Shown here in pieces: positions 40,165 through 53,746 of a DNA stretch of 64,000 bases (position 1 is its first letter; every line of letters begins with the position of its first letter). The notes under the pieces are model-generated. The model worked only from the letters and a program-made list of their open reading frames with translations. It was not told where the DNA came from and searched no databases. Source of the DNA: Pyrocephalus nanus (Eukaryota; Chordata; Aves; Passeriformes; Tyrannidae); the NCBI GenBank assembly GCA_038380795.1, contig CM076268.1, positions 17,054,001 to 17,118,000 of the forward strand, written 5' to 3'. Position numbers and translations under genes: made by a program.

Positions 40165-40669
40165 AGAATCATAGAACTGTTTAAGTTGGAAAAGACCTTT
40201 AAGTCCAGCCCTTATCCTAACACTGCCAAGTCCATGTCTCAAGTGCCATGTCTCGAGTGCCACATCTACACCTCTTTTAAATATCTCCAGGAACAGTAAC
40301 TCAAACACTTCCCTGGGCAGCCAGTTCCAATGCTTGACAATCCTTTCAATGGAGAAATGTTTCCTAATATCCAGTCTAAACCTCCCCAGGAACAACTTGA
40401 GTTCTATTACTAATTTACTGGGACAAGAGGCTGATCCCCACCTTGCCATAACCTCCTTTCAGAAAACTGACGAGAGCAGTAAGGTCTCCCCTGAGCCTCC
40501 ATTTCTTCAGGCTAAACAATCCCAGCTCTCTCAGCTGCTCTTCATAAGACTTGCGCTCTAGACCCTTCACCAGCTTTGCTGTCCTTCTCTGGACACACTC
40601 CAGCACCTCAAAGTCTTTCTTCTAGTGAGGGGCCCAAAACTGAACACAGCACCAGTGCTAGGTACAGGG
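40165..40669 (-). mobile_element. CR1 LINE, 5'-truncated copy of about 505 bp
   Basis: The minus-strand element ends (plus-strand left side) with the CR1 3' terminus AGAATCATAGAACTG, then TTAAGTTGGAAAAGACCTTT. It extends right through the conserved CR1 ORF2 C-terminal region to ACCAGTGCTAGGTACAGGGA. It lacks everything upstream, the usual 5' truncation. Compared with the common CR1 form, a short segment is missing between AACTGAACACAG and CACCAGTGC near 40,650. There is also a 14-bp tandem duplication at 40,232-40,260. It is an old, inactive copy. Confidence 0.96.
40237..40606 (-). pseudogene. Decayed CR1 ORF2 C-terminus (reverse transcriptase tail)
   Basis: This is the C-terminal end of the CR1 ORF2 polyprotein (endonuclease / reverse transcriptase). 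One minus frame, from 40,606 to 40,415, gives [20 protein letters not shown] and then [13 protein letters not shown]. The continuation appears in a different frame from about 40,449 leftward: [20 protein letters not shown], then [21 protein letters not shown] frameshift in about 40,415-40,450 therefore breaks the coding. No catalytic reverse-transcriptase motif is present, because the copy starts downstream of that domain. It is non-functional. Confidence 0.88.
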
Positions 40670-43600
40670 ACTTACATTTTTGAAAAATCATCATCATTTG
40701 CAGTATATGTTCTCTCTGGCATCACCAGGGAATGAAAATAATGTTGACATCAGGCAGTGATAAATCAAAGTGTTTTTAAAAGTCTGTATTCCACTGTCTC
40801 CCAATTGTACAACAGTTTCATGGAGAGGAGCGCAAGGCATGAGGTGAAGCAGTGCCCATCAAGAGGGAAGTAGAGGGCATGTGCTGCCATCAGGGCACAG
40901 CCAGACCCCCTGGTCACCCCCAGTACTGTGTATTTGCTTTGCAAAGCCCCAGATACTCAGAGGGCTTGTTTTGCTTGTTGCATGCTTTTTCAAAAGAGGA
41001 GTATTACTCCAGTTAAGAGAGGTCCACACCACACATCAAGGTGGGAAGGGATTTAGTGAAAACAAGTAACACTGTTGCACACCTTTTATACCTTCCAGGA
41101 CAAGGCCTCGAAGCATTTCCCAGCTGCTAACACCCTCAGAGCTCCCCAGGATCAGGCAGTCCTGAGCACCGTGGCTCGCACAGCACTCCCAGAGTAGCTC
41201 CCCTCCTGTGCTGAGCTGTTTTGGTTTTAGCTCTGGCAGGGAATGTTTCAATCGCATCAGTACAGAGCTATTCTGTCTTATGGGCAACCTCCCAGGCTAA
41301 GTTTTAAATGCTTAGTAAATATCAGATTTCATGATGTTTCATCTACCACTGCCCACCCCAGTCTCAAGGCTAAGGACAAAAGCAATAATTTACTTTGCAT
41401 CAATTTGGTGCTGGTCTTTCCCCAAGGTTTCCAAATACCAAGATTACCCCTTCTTCAGCAGGCACTCCAAGCCCTCATCGACATAAAGCCAAGCGAGGTC
41501 TTGGCATTTCTTCAGGAGCACAAGAGAAAATGAGACCCAAGACACCCACGAAGGAATCGGTATAAAGTAGAAACTACTTCAGTCTGCTCCTGGGTTTAAA
41601 GAGTCAGCTGGCAGGACAAAAGACTATGGAAAATGTCCTCTTACAAAGACTCGCAGGAAAAGAGAAAGGTCAGCAGTGACAAAGCTGCTAAAGAGACAGT
41701 AATTGTAGCTAATTAGATGGGCTGCTGCCTAGCTGTCTGAAACCCAAGGATTTATCTGTGAGATATTTTAACTTTTGGCGGCCTTGACACGCTTGCATAT
41801 TATGCGGAAGTAGTTCATACAACACAAAGATGTTTATTTTCCCTTTCTTTTATTATTTATATCTTAAATACACCATTGCATTCTCCTTTAGGTCCTTTTT
41901 TTTTTTTTTTCCTAGAAAAGGTAGGTGAAGTTAAGTAAAGTATAGAGCTGCAAAACCTTACATACCCAGCACTAATGGGCACCTATGAACCTACACATAT
42001 TTTGCAGGTGACAATTATTTCTGTGCAAATATTTCTCATTAGGAAGAGGTTTTCGCATTTGAAATGGCCACCTCCAACATTTTCCTAATGGATTTTTTAG
42101 TTCAACATTAAAAAAAGTTCCTGTTAGGGTCATTTTTGCTTGTCATCTCTAAGTCAGCATCTTTTTTCCTTTCTTAGCATGTCTCTGTTCTTTCTCTGCT
42201 GGAGATAAGCTGGGGGATTTGCATGCTATTTTCTCACTGACTCATTTTCCAAATATGGCCATTAAACAAATATTATTTCTGCAGGCAGCCATCCCCTTCA
42301 GATCCTTTATAAAGGAAATTACTCAATCAATGAAGTTAATTTTCCCTGCCCCCTGAAGCAGCCACCCACCTTAGCAGATGTTCAGAAACAGACCAAAACA
42401 AAGCCAGAAATCTACTTGGATCCAAACATCTCTTGCCAGTGTCCTCTTGCAGCTAAGGTTGAAATTAATACTTTATCTATACGAGGAAGCAATGCAAAGA
42501 GCAAGACTGTGTTCTGATTTTTTAATTAGCTGACTGAAAGGTTAACAAAGAGCAGTGATGAACTCTGATCCATTCTCACCACGTTTAGAGTCAACCCACT
42601 TCTACTATAAATACTGGTTTTGTGTTGAAATGAATTCAAAGGTGACATTAACCCTAACTAGGTGTCCCCTGTGCACAGCACAAATTACCACTGTTCTAAA
42701 ACTGGCCCAGTGGGACAGAGAAACTAGTCCCACTGCCTTGTTTTGTCCCAGGAGAGGATCCACAAGAAAGAAAGAAGAGACTCACCTGGAGAGCATGAGG
42801 AAACCCTGCAGCTTGGTTTGGATGGATGCCAGCAGGGAGACTCTCAAAACTACTCTAGGGTCTGTTTCTGCCAGCCTGAGGGAAATAATGAACAATAGCA
42901 TTGATCACAGGATAAAAATACACAGCAGCACTGTTTATAACAAGGAAAATGAGGTTCAATATTGCATATGCTAAAAAGGGGACCTTGGGATCTAATCTCT
43001 GTTTTGCATGAACCTGAGGTTCATGGAGAAAGTCCAGGCTTAAACTGAGAAAGCTCAGAATTAGGTTGTCCTCCAGAAGAGCCTTACTTTATCTTAATTC
43101 TTGCCACATGCAATATCCCTGATCCTAACACGTTGGCAAAGGCAGTGCAGAAGTTGAACCAAGTTTAAATTTCCAGGGGAGTCACACTTGGGTAGAAGGG
43201 GCACCAGATTTAATGAGTGCATTAGCTGGACTTAGGTAAAGTTTGGAAGAAAATAGAAAAAAGGAAGGTGTAAATTTAATGTTTAAGAAAAAAGAAAAAA
43301 AATACAGCTGTTCTCAGGCATAACAACCAGACAGCTTTTTAACAGCTGAAGCAAGTGTCCACAGAGGCTGGAAGCTCAGGGGGGAAAAAAAAAAGGAGCA
43401 CTGTTATGAAGAAGAGGATTTCATGGGTGAAATATGCATTGTGAAATTACTAAGAGATGAAGTATTAATGTAGAGCATTTCTCCTTGCAGTCTGTAGAGC
43501 ATAATGTAAGAGAGATGTGAAGGAACTGGAACTATCCATCGTAAGCCTATGATATAAAACTAAAGCCAAGGGGAAAACACTATAAATAATGATAGAAAAG

Positions 43601-46416
43601 AGAATGAAAGGAGAAACTGATCTATCTACCTACTACTTAGAAGGATATTAGATTAATATAATGCATTCTTAACTGAGTACAGCCAACTAAGGCACTTATA
43701 TATCAAATATACTTACATACCTAAACCAATCCTCCTGTCTCTACAGCATCTCTACACCATCACTATCATGGGCATGGCAGGTTACAGGTGTCATCAGTTA
43801 AGGGACAAAATTAGCTCATCTCCTAGAGTTTATCTCCTGGGAGTCTTCTGAGCTGAAAGGCAGGGGGGTGGGGAGCAAATCAACTTGCCCCCTGAGCCAG
43901 GCTAAGGCTGGGGATGCTGCAGATGCCCCAGGAACCTGCCTATGAGTTTGTACCATCTCATGCAGGTGAGAAGGGAGTCTTCCAGAGTAGGAGCTACCTG
44001 GGGAGGATGCCCCATGCTTTGATGTTGTGCTAATAAGGAAGGAGTCGTTGAGTACAGCTTTGCATTCAGATCTTAGCAACTGCACGTACCTGTGGCTGCT
44101 GTTTTAGCAGCAATTTCCATCCTGCTGACAAGACTGGCACTGGGAGAGCTGGTTGCAAAGAAATTAACCATTGTAATTTCAAGCAGAGATGTTGCTGTTA
44201 AAAGGACAAAGATGATGAATGAACAGAGGAAAGTCTTCTGTAAGAAGATCTGATTTGATAGGAGATCCAACCTGCAAGGATGGAGACTAGTTAACATAAT
44301 GCATCTTCTTAAATGGCACTTCTGGTGTGAAGAGCAAGCAGAACAGTCACTGCTGCTGGCAAAATCAATGGCAAAAGCTCATGGCTTCACAAAGCCCATT
44401 GGCTGCTTGCACTGAATTGATAATGAAAGATGGTGGGAAAAGTCCTTCTGTGATTTAAACAAATATCTGTGACACATATATATGAGCTTACAACATCCAG
44501 CAAATTCCTACCAACAGCTCCTGAATATGAGTTACTCTTTCTGTTTATTGCTGGGCAGCAGAGTATCAGGTCAATTTACCTTTGTTTTTCTACTTAACTA
44601 CCTAGTATAAATGCTATCAGAAGAGCCCAGCTGTGCCACCTGTGGAACAGATCCTGAATATTAAAGGATTTTGCTAAAAATGTTTACCACACAAGAGAGC
44701 TACAGCTGCAGAGTGGAGTTCAGTGCATCATCCTGCCTGGGTTATGGAGTCACTCTGTTTTAACTAACATCCCAATCAGGGTTGATGACAGACTGCACAC
44801 AGATGGAGCTTCCAGACCTTAAGATAACTCTCTACACCTCCTCCCCAGCTATCACATCTGATCCACAGCAGCTGTCTCCTGCATTTAAGCTCACTTCTTT
44901 GACTAACCAGAGTAAAGGTATCATTTACAGTTCAAAACCCTGACTTGGACACATCTGGGCCCAGGGAAAGGTTGCTCTGGACTGATCATTAACAGCAGTA
45001 AATTCTATTCTAATAGCTTAGGGCTCAACTATTGTCTTTGTACAGGAAAAAGGTCAGATATTAATAAGCATGGATAACATCTATAAAACCACTAACAAGC
45101 CCTTTTTTTCCTGCCTTTTTTTAATTTCCTTAGCTTTTACTTTGATGTACATTTCAGTTATTTTTTTAAATATTCTGTAGTTTTTTTCTATTTAATAAGA
45201 CATTTTCCATTCACAGAATTTCACTTGCTGCTATTTGCAGTCACTCCATGCCATTGAAGGTCTCTCAGTGCTAAGGGAGGAGCTTTGCCTTCTGACCTTC
45301 CATGATTGGATTTTACCATTAAATTTAGAAAAACAAAAGCTGTGTGCTTTTGGAAAATTGATAAAAAGTAATTTTTCTTTGAATACAAAGGACAAACTCT
45401 CCATATGTATTACACCCTTGACAAAAGACCTGGGTATGGGTGAAAGCTAAACAAGCCTCAATCCATCTGATTCTAGAGAAAAATGGAGGAACTTTTCATC
45501 CCATTCCTTGGAATGGATGTCCATGTTTGCCTTGTGTCCTACTGTGGAACCTGGTCTTGCATACATCCACATTGCTCTGCTGACAGCAATCAGCTGTGTG
45601 CAGTTTTGCTGCTCCCCATTCTTACTCAAAATCACTTGAGCATCTGGGTGTTGCTGTCTTGCTCGCATATTTATGGAAGTCAAAGAAAATCTTGCCACCT
45701 TCCTCTGTGAATTTTGTAGAAGCACAACTGGAGCCACTAAAGTGCTGCTTGGAAGGAGTCTGTGACACTTCAAGCATTCTTAATGCAGCATTCATGGATC
45801 ATCACTCACCAAACATGGATTTTTTTCTTCTCCTTTTCTAAATATTACTGATGCACGAAGAGAAAGAAATTCAGTTCAGCTTTGGCTCCTCAAATTAAAA
45901 ATGTATGTGTGCCTTGTGGTCTGTTGTACTAGAGGTGCTTGTACATGTAGTCTTTTAGAGAAGATTATAATTGATCCTGTACTGCAGTGGAAAAAACCAC
46001 ATTTGACTTAGTCAATAGAAATAATCATCAGCCTCTGTGAGGACTACATTCGGACAAGTTCTCTGAACAGCAGGCTACAACTCATGATGCTTTTGGTCTT
46101 GGGACATGGTATCTTCCTTTGGAAGCTATTAATACTATGGAACACTGTCTAGTGCTTACTTTCTCAGAGAAATCTAATTTATAATCACAACTGTACACTC
46201 TTTACCACACTATTTTTGACCAACTCTCACTGATTCTTATTCCTTATGGAAAAATAAAAGCAGAGCAGATGATGGAGCTGCTGTACAACAGGTGTTTTTC
46301 CTTCCCCATGAGCTATGCTCCCAAAGAGTTTAGCAAGAAGAAACTTGTGGATCCACAGGCTCAGTCTTGCACTAGGTTTCATAGCCAGAGTCTCAAGGCC
46401 ACACTGAGTCTCCTGT

Positions 46417-46450
46417 CTTCTGCCAGAGCTTCTGCCAGAGCTTCTGCCAG
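46417..46450 (+). repeat. 12-bp tandem repeat, 2.8 copies
   Basis: The unit CTTCTGCCAGAG is repeated exactly at 46,417, 46,429 and 46,441, the last copy truncated after 10 bases. Confidence 0.93.
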
Positions 46451-49400
46451 CAATTCTGTAGTAAGGCTCTAGGATGCTCTTCTACCGTTTTCCAAGGTCA
46501 AGCTCTTTGGTAACTCTTAAAATCAGACTACACACAGTAGCTGGAATTAAGTCTATGTTTCTTAGTAGTAAAATGTGAGGACATTTAGAAGATGCAGTTT
46601 TATCTGCTGGCTACCTACTTTAACCTGAGTCATGCTTGGCAGCAGTTAAGATGGGTGATACTAAAAATGCTTATCGGTGAAAGGTAACATACTTTGAAAT
46701 CCAGTATTTTATATATAACCCATGGGCAAACATCTTGTCTATGATGAAGCATGGTGCACATGTAGACAGTGACCTGAGCTTATAAAGGGGTTCAAAACAC
46801 CAAACTGCTGCCTATCTGCTGCCACTTTCCACACCATAGCACAGAGCTAAGAATAGCTTGGGAAGTGCACCAGTGGAAACTTGTACTCAGCTGCTTGGCT
46901 CGTTACTGCTCTTCTGGGGTGCTGCGTGGTACTCCCTTGTGTTGGTGTGCTGAGTGATTTCCTCCACATGGTGCTGTGATGCTGCACCTCTGGAAATTCT
47001 TGTCCCCACCTGCTGTTGTGCAATTGAGACAGATGAGAACTACCAGAGGTGAAGGCTGATTTTCTTATGGGCTCTCAGCGTTGGTTTTAGCCAGTCTCCT
47101 CCTGTGACTAGCAATAGATGACATCAGAATAAAGAAAATTAGTATACAGCCCTCTCCTTGGAAAGACAAGTAGGCTCTCCTAGCCAACCCACCTCCTTCT
47201 CAAAATCCAGAAGATATTAGAAAGGATTTAGAAGAATTTAGCTTCTCTTCAGTTTTTTTAAGCAGTGATTATTTTAGTTTCCCCATTTTGTGAAATGAGA
47301 CTATATTAAGGCTCCTAGGGATAAAACATTTTACTCTGAATTTTTTTAACCCTATGAATTAGAATAGTCTTGGCCAGGAGCTGCAGGCAGAAATCAGTGT
47401 TTTGAGGCTGAATGTGGATGGTAGGCAGCTCACTGTGCAATCAATTAAAGGGTTTTACTGACACTTTTCTCCAAAATCAGGGGGCAGACTGAATAGATTC
47501 AGCTGTGAATTCTGATTTCACATTACTGTTACCTTGAAAACTTATCTTGCAGTTGAATTATTTTCTTGTGCTAAGATGCTTTACTCTACTTTCAGCTATG
47601 GCCATGTTGCCATGGCAAAGTCACTCCTGCATGTGTATGTTTTAAATTCATAACATACAAAGCACTTTGTATTCCTTTGACATGGTAGGCATGTATTTTC
47701 CAAGTGATCATCTTGTTTTAAATACAATCTGTGAAACAAATGGAGAACATGATATCAGTAGGCCATTTCATATTTCCACAATAGGAGCACTAAAAGCCTA
47801 TCTACACCTGTTGCATGTTACACATGGGAGTGGTATTTAAGCACATGCCTTTATCTGATCAGGCATCTACATAACGTGTTTGGTTTCATGCTGTTATGAT
47901 GCTGTGACATAATACCTTGTGGTTTTTATAGCAAGTATAGAAAATGGAATTATAGCAGCCCTTTGCTGAAAACACAGATTTTATCTTTTATAGTATCACT
48001 TATCTAAATAAACTATAGCACAATTTACATATTTATTAATTTAATAAAAAAATCACTAGCAAACATTTTTCTGCGAATAAATTAAAAAAAAGTGTCAAAT
48101 CACATGGACAATGCTCTGACCATGCACATTCAGTCTCTCAAAGTATTAGCCAGAGAGCTTTTCAACAGCAATTTTTCCGAAGATGAAAAACAAGCTGCAT
48201 ACTGCTTACCTCAAGCAGAGTAGTAATGTTCTTTGCTTATTTATAAGGTACTCTGGAAGCACATTTTCACTCTAAGAAGAAAGATTCTGCAACCAGCAGA
48301 ACACTGAAAGAGGGGTAGGCTGACTGCTTCAAATTACGGTACCATTCAGCAGTATCCTGCCTTTTCTTCTCTTGTTCCAGGAATTTTCATTACCAGAGAA
48401 TAACAATCTGAGTTGAAAACTTGGAGAAAAAGAATGGGTCTAGAAGTCGGCAGTGGAATTGCTGTTTAATGTTACAATGCAATCAGCACTGTAGAAAGTA
48501 GATATAGAGGTACAGGTGCTATTCTGGATGCTGTTGGCTTCTGGGGGGATACCCATTTGGAGTACATCTCTTTCTCTTTCCTTGTTAATGGCTTCAAATT
48601 CACTCCACGAATTCGTCATTAGTAATAGGGTGCTTGAAAAATTCAACCTTAATAAAAACTAGAAAAGCACAGCAGCAGCAAATTTCCTGAGCTCACTTTT
48701 TAGGATCTTCAGAATTCTGGATTTGGGTGCAGCCCAAGGACATTGTGAGCACACAGAGTGCTCTATGTCACCATCACTTATAGCAGGTTATAGGGAGGAG
48801 CATGGGAATAAAACATGTTTTAGACACTAGTCAAGATAAAATCCTACTACTTTGAGAAAGACACGGACAGAAAAATTAAAGGAGAAATACTGGCTAGTAA
48901 CAATTTCTTCCAGTTGCAGAGATGTACTAGGACAGTAAAATCTGTAGAGGCTACTGGCAGCAGGACTGGAAGTCTTCGAGGCACTGACACATATATGTTG
49001 TGTATGTGTATTTTGGTATATCTATAAAAGCACTTACTGTAGTTATTTGTGTACTGCAGGAAAGGACAGAACTTCACCTATAAATAGTCTAGAAAAGACA
49101 GACAGAGTGTTTTTGCATATAAGACTGTTTTCTTTTCCTGTGTGAGTTTAATAGGATAGATGCCAACGCTTTTATGAATTATGAATGCAGCAGTCTTCTT
49201 TCTAAATGAACATGTTGGAAGTGTGCCACTGGAAAGAGGTGCTCCTATTACATACTGCCAGCAAATTTCTGTTTCTTTAATGAAACCTAAATTACAAAAG
49301 CACTTTTCTTTTCAAAAAACATTATTCTTACCTATAATGACACTGCACAGCATATTCTCTTCTAGAATAAAACAGGAAAAAATAATCAGGGTAGAAAGCA

Positions 49401-49547
49401 ATCTGAATCACAGTTCTAACAGGGAAATTCATATGCTATGCCCTGATGTAAATAGCTGTTTGTACACCCCCTACCTTCCTCCTTCAATGAAACATAATCC
49501 AGGTTTATGACTGATCAAGATTTGTTACTATTTTTATGCAGGTTCCT

Positions 49548-49559
49548 CCCCCCCCCCCC
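49548..49559 (+). repeat. Poly(C) run, C12
   Basis: A run of 12 C residues followed by T5. Mononucleotide repeat. Confidence 0.9.
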
Positions 49560-50849
49560 TTTTTAGCTACTTGAAACAAAATAATTATTAAAAAATAATT
49601 TAATCTCCAGCATTTTCAATGAAAACCTTGCTTGAGGAAACATTGCTCCCTACTTAGGAGCAGAATTTTGCACTTAGATTTGATTCAATTTGTTTCATAA
49701 ACTACGTAATAGTATCACATAGAAGCATTCTGTAAAGTTTGAGGGTTTTTTTCGCTGAGTGACCCTAACTTTAAAGAACTTAAGTATTAGTGTATGACCT
49801 TCGACAAATCTGAGGTCAAATATGCCACGTGAAAAAGGTTCAAAGAAAGACAATGAGGCTGCACTACTTCATCTGCACAGCTTACACAACAGCCAGTGGT
49901 GCCACAGCTGCTCTTTGACTGTTAACAGGTAATTGTGACTTAACAAACAATTGTTATTTAATCACATGTACATAGTGCCATATACTATATATACCTTGAC
50001 ATTTTATGCTCACAAGCAATTATCTTCTGCTGATAACATGGAGGATTTTACAAGAAGATGAAAAATGTTTTTTGTCTCAGATCATTTTAGTTTAATCAAC
50101 AATCCTTTCTATTGTTTCTAAATCTGAACCACAACTCCGAGCTCCAATGGTGGTACTGCAGCTTTCACAGTAACATATAACTGATAAAAGGTACAAGTTC
50201 CCTTGAATAACAGCTCTCCCTCCATTGTTTTTCTTTGCAGTAACTCAGTATATAGTATGAAGAATGCTAGTTCACACCATGGGCTCATTTGTAAGGATAT
50301 CCTCTAGCTTCCAATTTGCATGCACATTCATTTTACATCACCTTAGAGTTAAAACAACCCAACAACATAATAAAGGGTAATCAGAAGGTAAATGCACTGA
50401 ACAATAAACACTACTGAAACTATATTAACCCTGAAAAACATCAAAAAGGAGAGAACAAAAAGGACAAAAAAAAGGCAGTGAAATAAGGTTAAAAAAAGCG
50501 GCAGAAGCTCTATGAAAATGTTTTTTTAAAACAGAGCCTCAGAGTCACACTCTGTAACCCACCTGGTTATATTTTACAAATGGGGTGCAAAATCCCATCA
50601 GCCTTAGTGTGAGGCAGACTCTGCACCTGTGAAAATTATTGGTAACACTCTATGACATTAACTAGAACAAAATTAGGCCATGTGAGTCCCCTCTGACTTT
50701 TCTATAATGCATAATATTACTGCATTCTGTTTTATACTGTGCATTTCTGAGTTAATAGTATGCTGCCATGATTAAGATACAAAGCGAATAAATGTTTTAA
50801 TTCAAATATTATAACAAACTAGAGAGGAGTCAGATAAAACCAGAGATTT

Positions 50850-50855
50850 TTTATT
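50850..50855 (-). terminator. Candidate poly(A) signal AATAAA of gene B
   Basis: The minus strand reads GTGCAATAAAAAATC, then TCTGGTTTTATC. This is a canonical hexamer followed within 30 bases by T/G-rich sequence. Other AATAAA hexamers exist further upstream in this AT-rich stretch, so this is the most distal plausible site and not the only one. Confidence 0.4.
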
Positions 50856-52845
50856 GCACAAAATAAATTATATAGAAACAATGCAACAAAACAACTCGTA
50901 TTGTAGGCTGCACAACAGATGTTACAACATGAATATATTTATTGCTTTGAGAAAGGAGCAATTCAGTGCTAGTAAGCAGATTAGTTATACTTCTTGCTCA
51001 TCTAGATTTTTCACAAAATTAATCCAACTGGGCTAGAGGCATCTTGCAGCATACGGGTCAGGCCAAATTGTCATTTGTTACCAGCCATTATAAAGGTGCT
51101 GTAAACCTTCTTGACATTAGCACGAAGCACTCAATGCAACATCACCAGTACTGAGCCATACAGGTAGTTCATTATTACAAATATCATTACATACCAGATA
51201 AATTTACACACAAAGTTATAAAGGCCCATTTACAGGGTTTGCATGAGCTGTTTTTTGAAAATAAATCTTGCTTACAAATGTCGATGCAGCTTTGAACAGG
51301 CACGCTTTGCTCTACATCAAGAGGCACGACCTCGGGGTTTTGCCAAAAAACCCCCAAGTACCAGCACTTCCCTTACCTAACTGTAATATTGCTCACTAGT
51401 GCTGACAGTTACAGGTGTCTCATCATTTTTTTCCAGGGCCACACTCAGCTTCTAAGACTAACCCTCCCCCCCCATTCCTTTGGTAGAACTGGGTGAAATT
51501 TACAGTGCTTTATAAAATACTTCAAAACACAACATATTTGGTTCTTCAAAAGATACAAGCCTGCAATATTCGTATTGCACTCAGATCAAATGGATTTAAG
51601 TTTTTCAACTGCTACTTTGTGGACCCTGAGATGTCAACCCTAATGAATTATTACAGAAATTAGCTCTTAACAAAAATTATAAAAATGGACAATGTTCATA
51701 TAATAAAACAAACACATCAAATGCTGATCAATTGCAAACCTTTGTGAAGCATGCATACAAATAAGAGAATGCCATTTCAAATGTTCATACTCTGAGTCAA
51801 TTTCTCCCCCAGTTTGAAAAGGATACAAGTATTTAGTCAGCTGAGTTCCTAACAATCAATTCTACTCCTAGTGTACACACTCAGTGTTGCAAAACTTTTT
51901 TACTTGTGTGGTTAACACAATAAGAATAAATTTAAACAATATTAGCCATCCATGAAAGAAAATTAAGTGGGTCATTTCAAGCCTTAGCTACAAGGACAAT
52001 CACAGAAAGTCGCTCCACTGAGGTCAAGCTGAAGAACTCAACTGAGCAACACGTTAGCCCCCAGATTATATCCCTGTAGAATCCCACTGAAATGCATAAA
52101 CAGATTTTGGATTGCACACTAATAACTACAAACAAATATGGTTGCCACTCTTTACTGTACTTTAATAAAATTCTTTGCTTTACTGGTTTTTTCCCCCCTG
52201 AAGCTGTGTTAAAGCAACACGATGAATCAAAATATAGCTAAAAGTGAGTTTTCAAAGAGCTACAAAATATTACAAGAAATTAATAATTCTAAATTTTAAA
52301 AATGTTAAATTCTCAGAAACTTTAGTGATGCAATCATGTTTCATGCATGTACCCAGTAGTAGTTTCCTCTGTAGGAAAGTAAGTATTAAATTTGACTAAT
52401 CTTGCACACATCCAGGAGACTGTTTTTTAAATCCTGTAAGTAAAATTGTGTCATCTTTTTATAAAAGTGTTTGTAAGCACAGTAAGATTCAACTAAATAA
52501 CCAAATATACCCTGCAATGTCCATTAAAACACATACATCACAAAAAACGGGTAGCATTTTTTATACCTATTACGAAGTAGAAAAGTTATAAGGCAGGATG
52601 AAGCTAATATCGAAGATGAAAAACAGCACCACCAGCCTAAGTTTTGTAATTAGCTTTCTGCTCAGACACAAAATATATTACCATAGTCAGATACAGTTGA
52701 TTAAGGTGAGAAATGCATTTAGCCCAGCTGTACTAACTATACAGCTTCACATAGAATAAACAACATCCCATAAATCAACAGAAAATGCATTTGAGCACAA
52801 AAAATAAAAATATGTAAGTGATTCTCTAAGCAGCATTTTGTTTTC

Positions 52846-52858
52846 TTTTTTTTTTTTT
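52846..52858 (+). repeat. Poly(T) run, T13
   Basis: Thirteen T residues; an A13 run in the inferred gene B mRNA. Confidence 0.85.
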
Positions 52859-52895
52859 CAAAACATTAACATAGATAGATATTGGACTGATTAAA

Positions 52896-52903
52896 TATCT
52901 ACA
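52896..52903 (-). promoter_or_regulatory. Pumilio response element (UGUAGAUA)
   Basis: The minus strand reads TGTAGATA, matching the UGUANAUA consensus bound by PUM1/PUM2, within the inferred gene B 3' UTR. The motif match is exact; function is inferred. Confidence 0.35.
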
Positions 52904-53652
52904 AGTGCTTTTCCTTTACAAAAATACATATATTCTTAATAGTAGGATAGACTGTCATTAACAATGACCTGTGTTTTTTTTCACTTCAATTTGAATGATT
53001 TATAAGCTAAATTTTACAACCACAAAAAGGTTTATTTGTAATATGATGTTATCACTTTTGACAAAAAGCTTAAAACATTTTATATTTTAAAACAAATTAG
53101 CAACATAAGATCACAATATGTTCTATGAGCTCCTAAGTACTGTGAGGGCTGCTTTATTAAAAACTGGTAACTACTGATCAAATGCAAGGAAGCATTAGAA
53201 CATTATTACTGCTCACCATAGGCTCCTTTCTTATCATAACTTGGATCACAGCTTATATAAGGACACTTAGGCCCCCACCCCCAAAAAATCCATTGAGAGT
53301 AACTCTATATCATCTCTTCAGTAGCCTGGAACATCCAACAATTCCGGCTTTGCATTAATTTAAAAAAATGCAAAATATTTTTCTTTCAATAATTAAGTCT
53401 GCAATAAGGGAAAAAATGATGCATTGCTTCATGTTTATGCTAAGAAGCTTGTATTTGAGAAAAAAAATACTATCAGTAAGTATTTAGAAGGAAATCTTTC
53501 AGCCAGCTAAATAATTAAATTGACCTATTACTTTCCAGTTTAGCTAATCACTATCCTGGAAATCAAGATATTTGGATTTCTTTAGTCTCTCTGTTTTATA
53601 CTGCACAAGTAAACTAATCACTTCTTGCTAATCAATGGTCTCACATCAAGGA

Positions 53653-53746
53653 CAATGCCATTTGCATTTTAGCAATGCCATTTGCTAAAAAAATAGCTAT
53701 AAAAAATCTGTAAAACATATCTTCTCATTATATATCTTCTCATTAT
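53653..53746 (+). repeat. Two adjacent short direct duplications
   Basis: CAATGCCATTTGC occurs at 53,653-53,665 and again at 53,673-53,685 (20-bp period). TATCTTCTCATTAT occurs at 53,718-53,731 and again at 53,733-53,746 (15-bp period). Both look like replication-slippage duplications inside the inferred 3' UTR. Confidence 0.88.

Larger units (their letters stand above)
40670..50829. other. Intergenic stretch without recognised genes
   Basis: AT-rich DNA between the CR1 copy and the inferred 3' end of gene B. It contains T and C homopolymers (T run at about 41,897-41,910, C12 at 49,548-49,559) and the 12-bp tandem repeat at 46,417-46,450. A 139-codon open frame at 42,555-42,974 (plus) has no recognisable domain and no supporting splice signals that I could identify. 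Confidence 0.5.

Noticed and set aside
42555..42974. 139-codon plus-strand open frame
   Set aside because: No recognisable domain, no supporting splice or promoter signals and unremarkable composition; length is compatible with chance in 64 kb.
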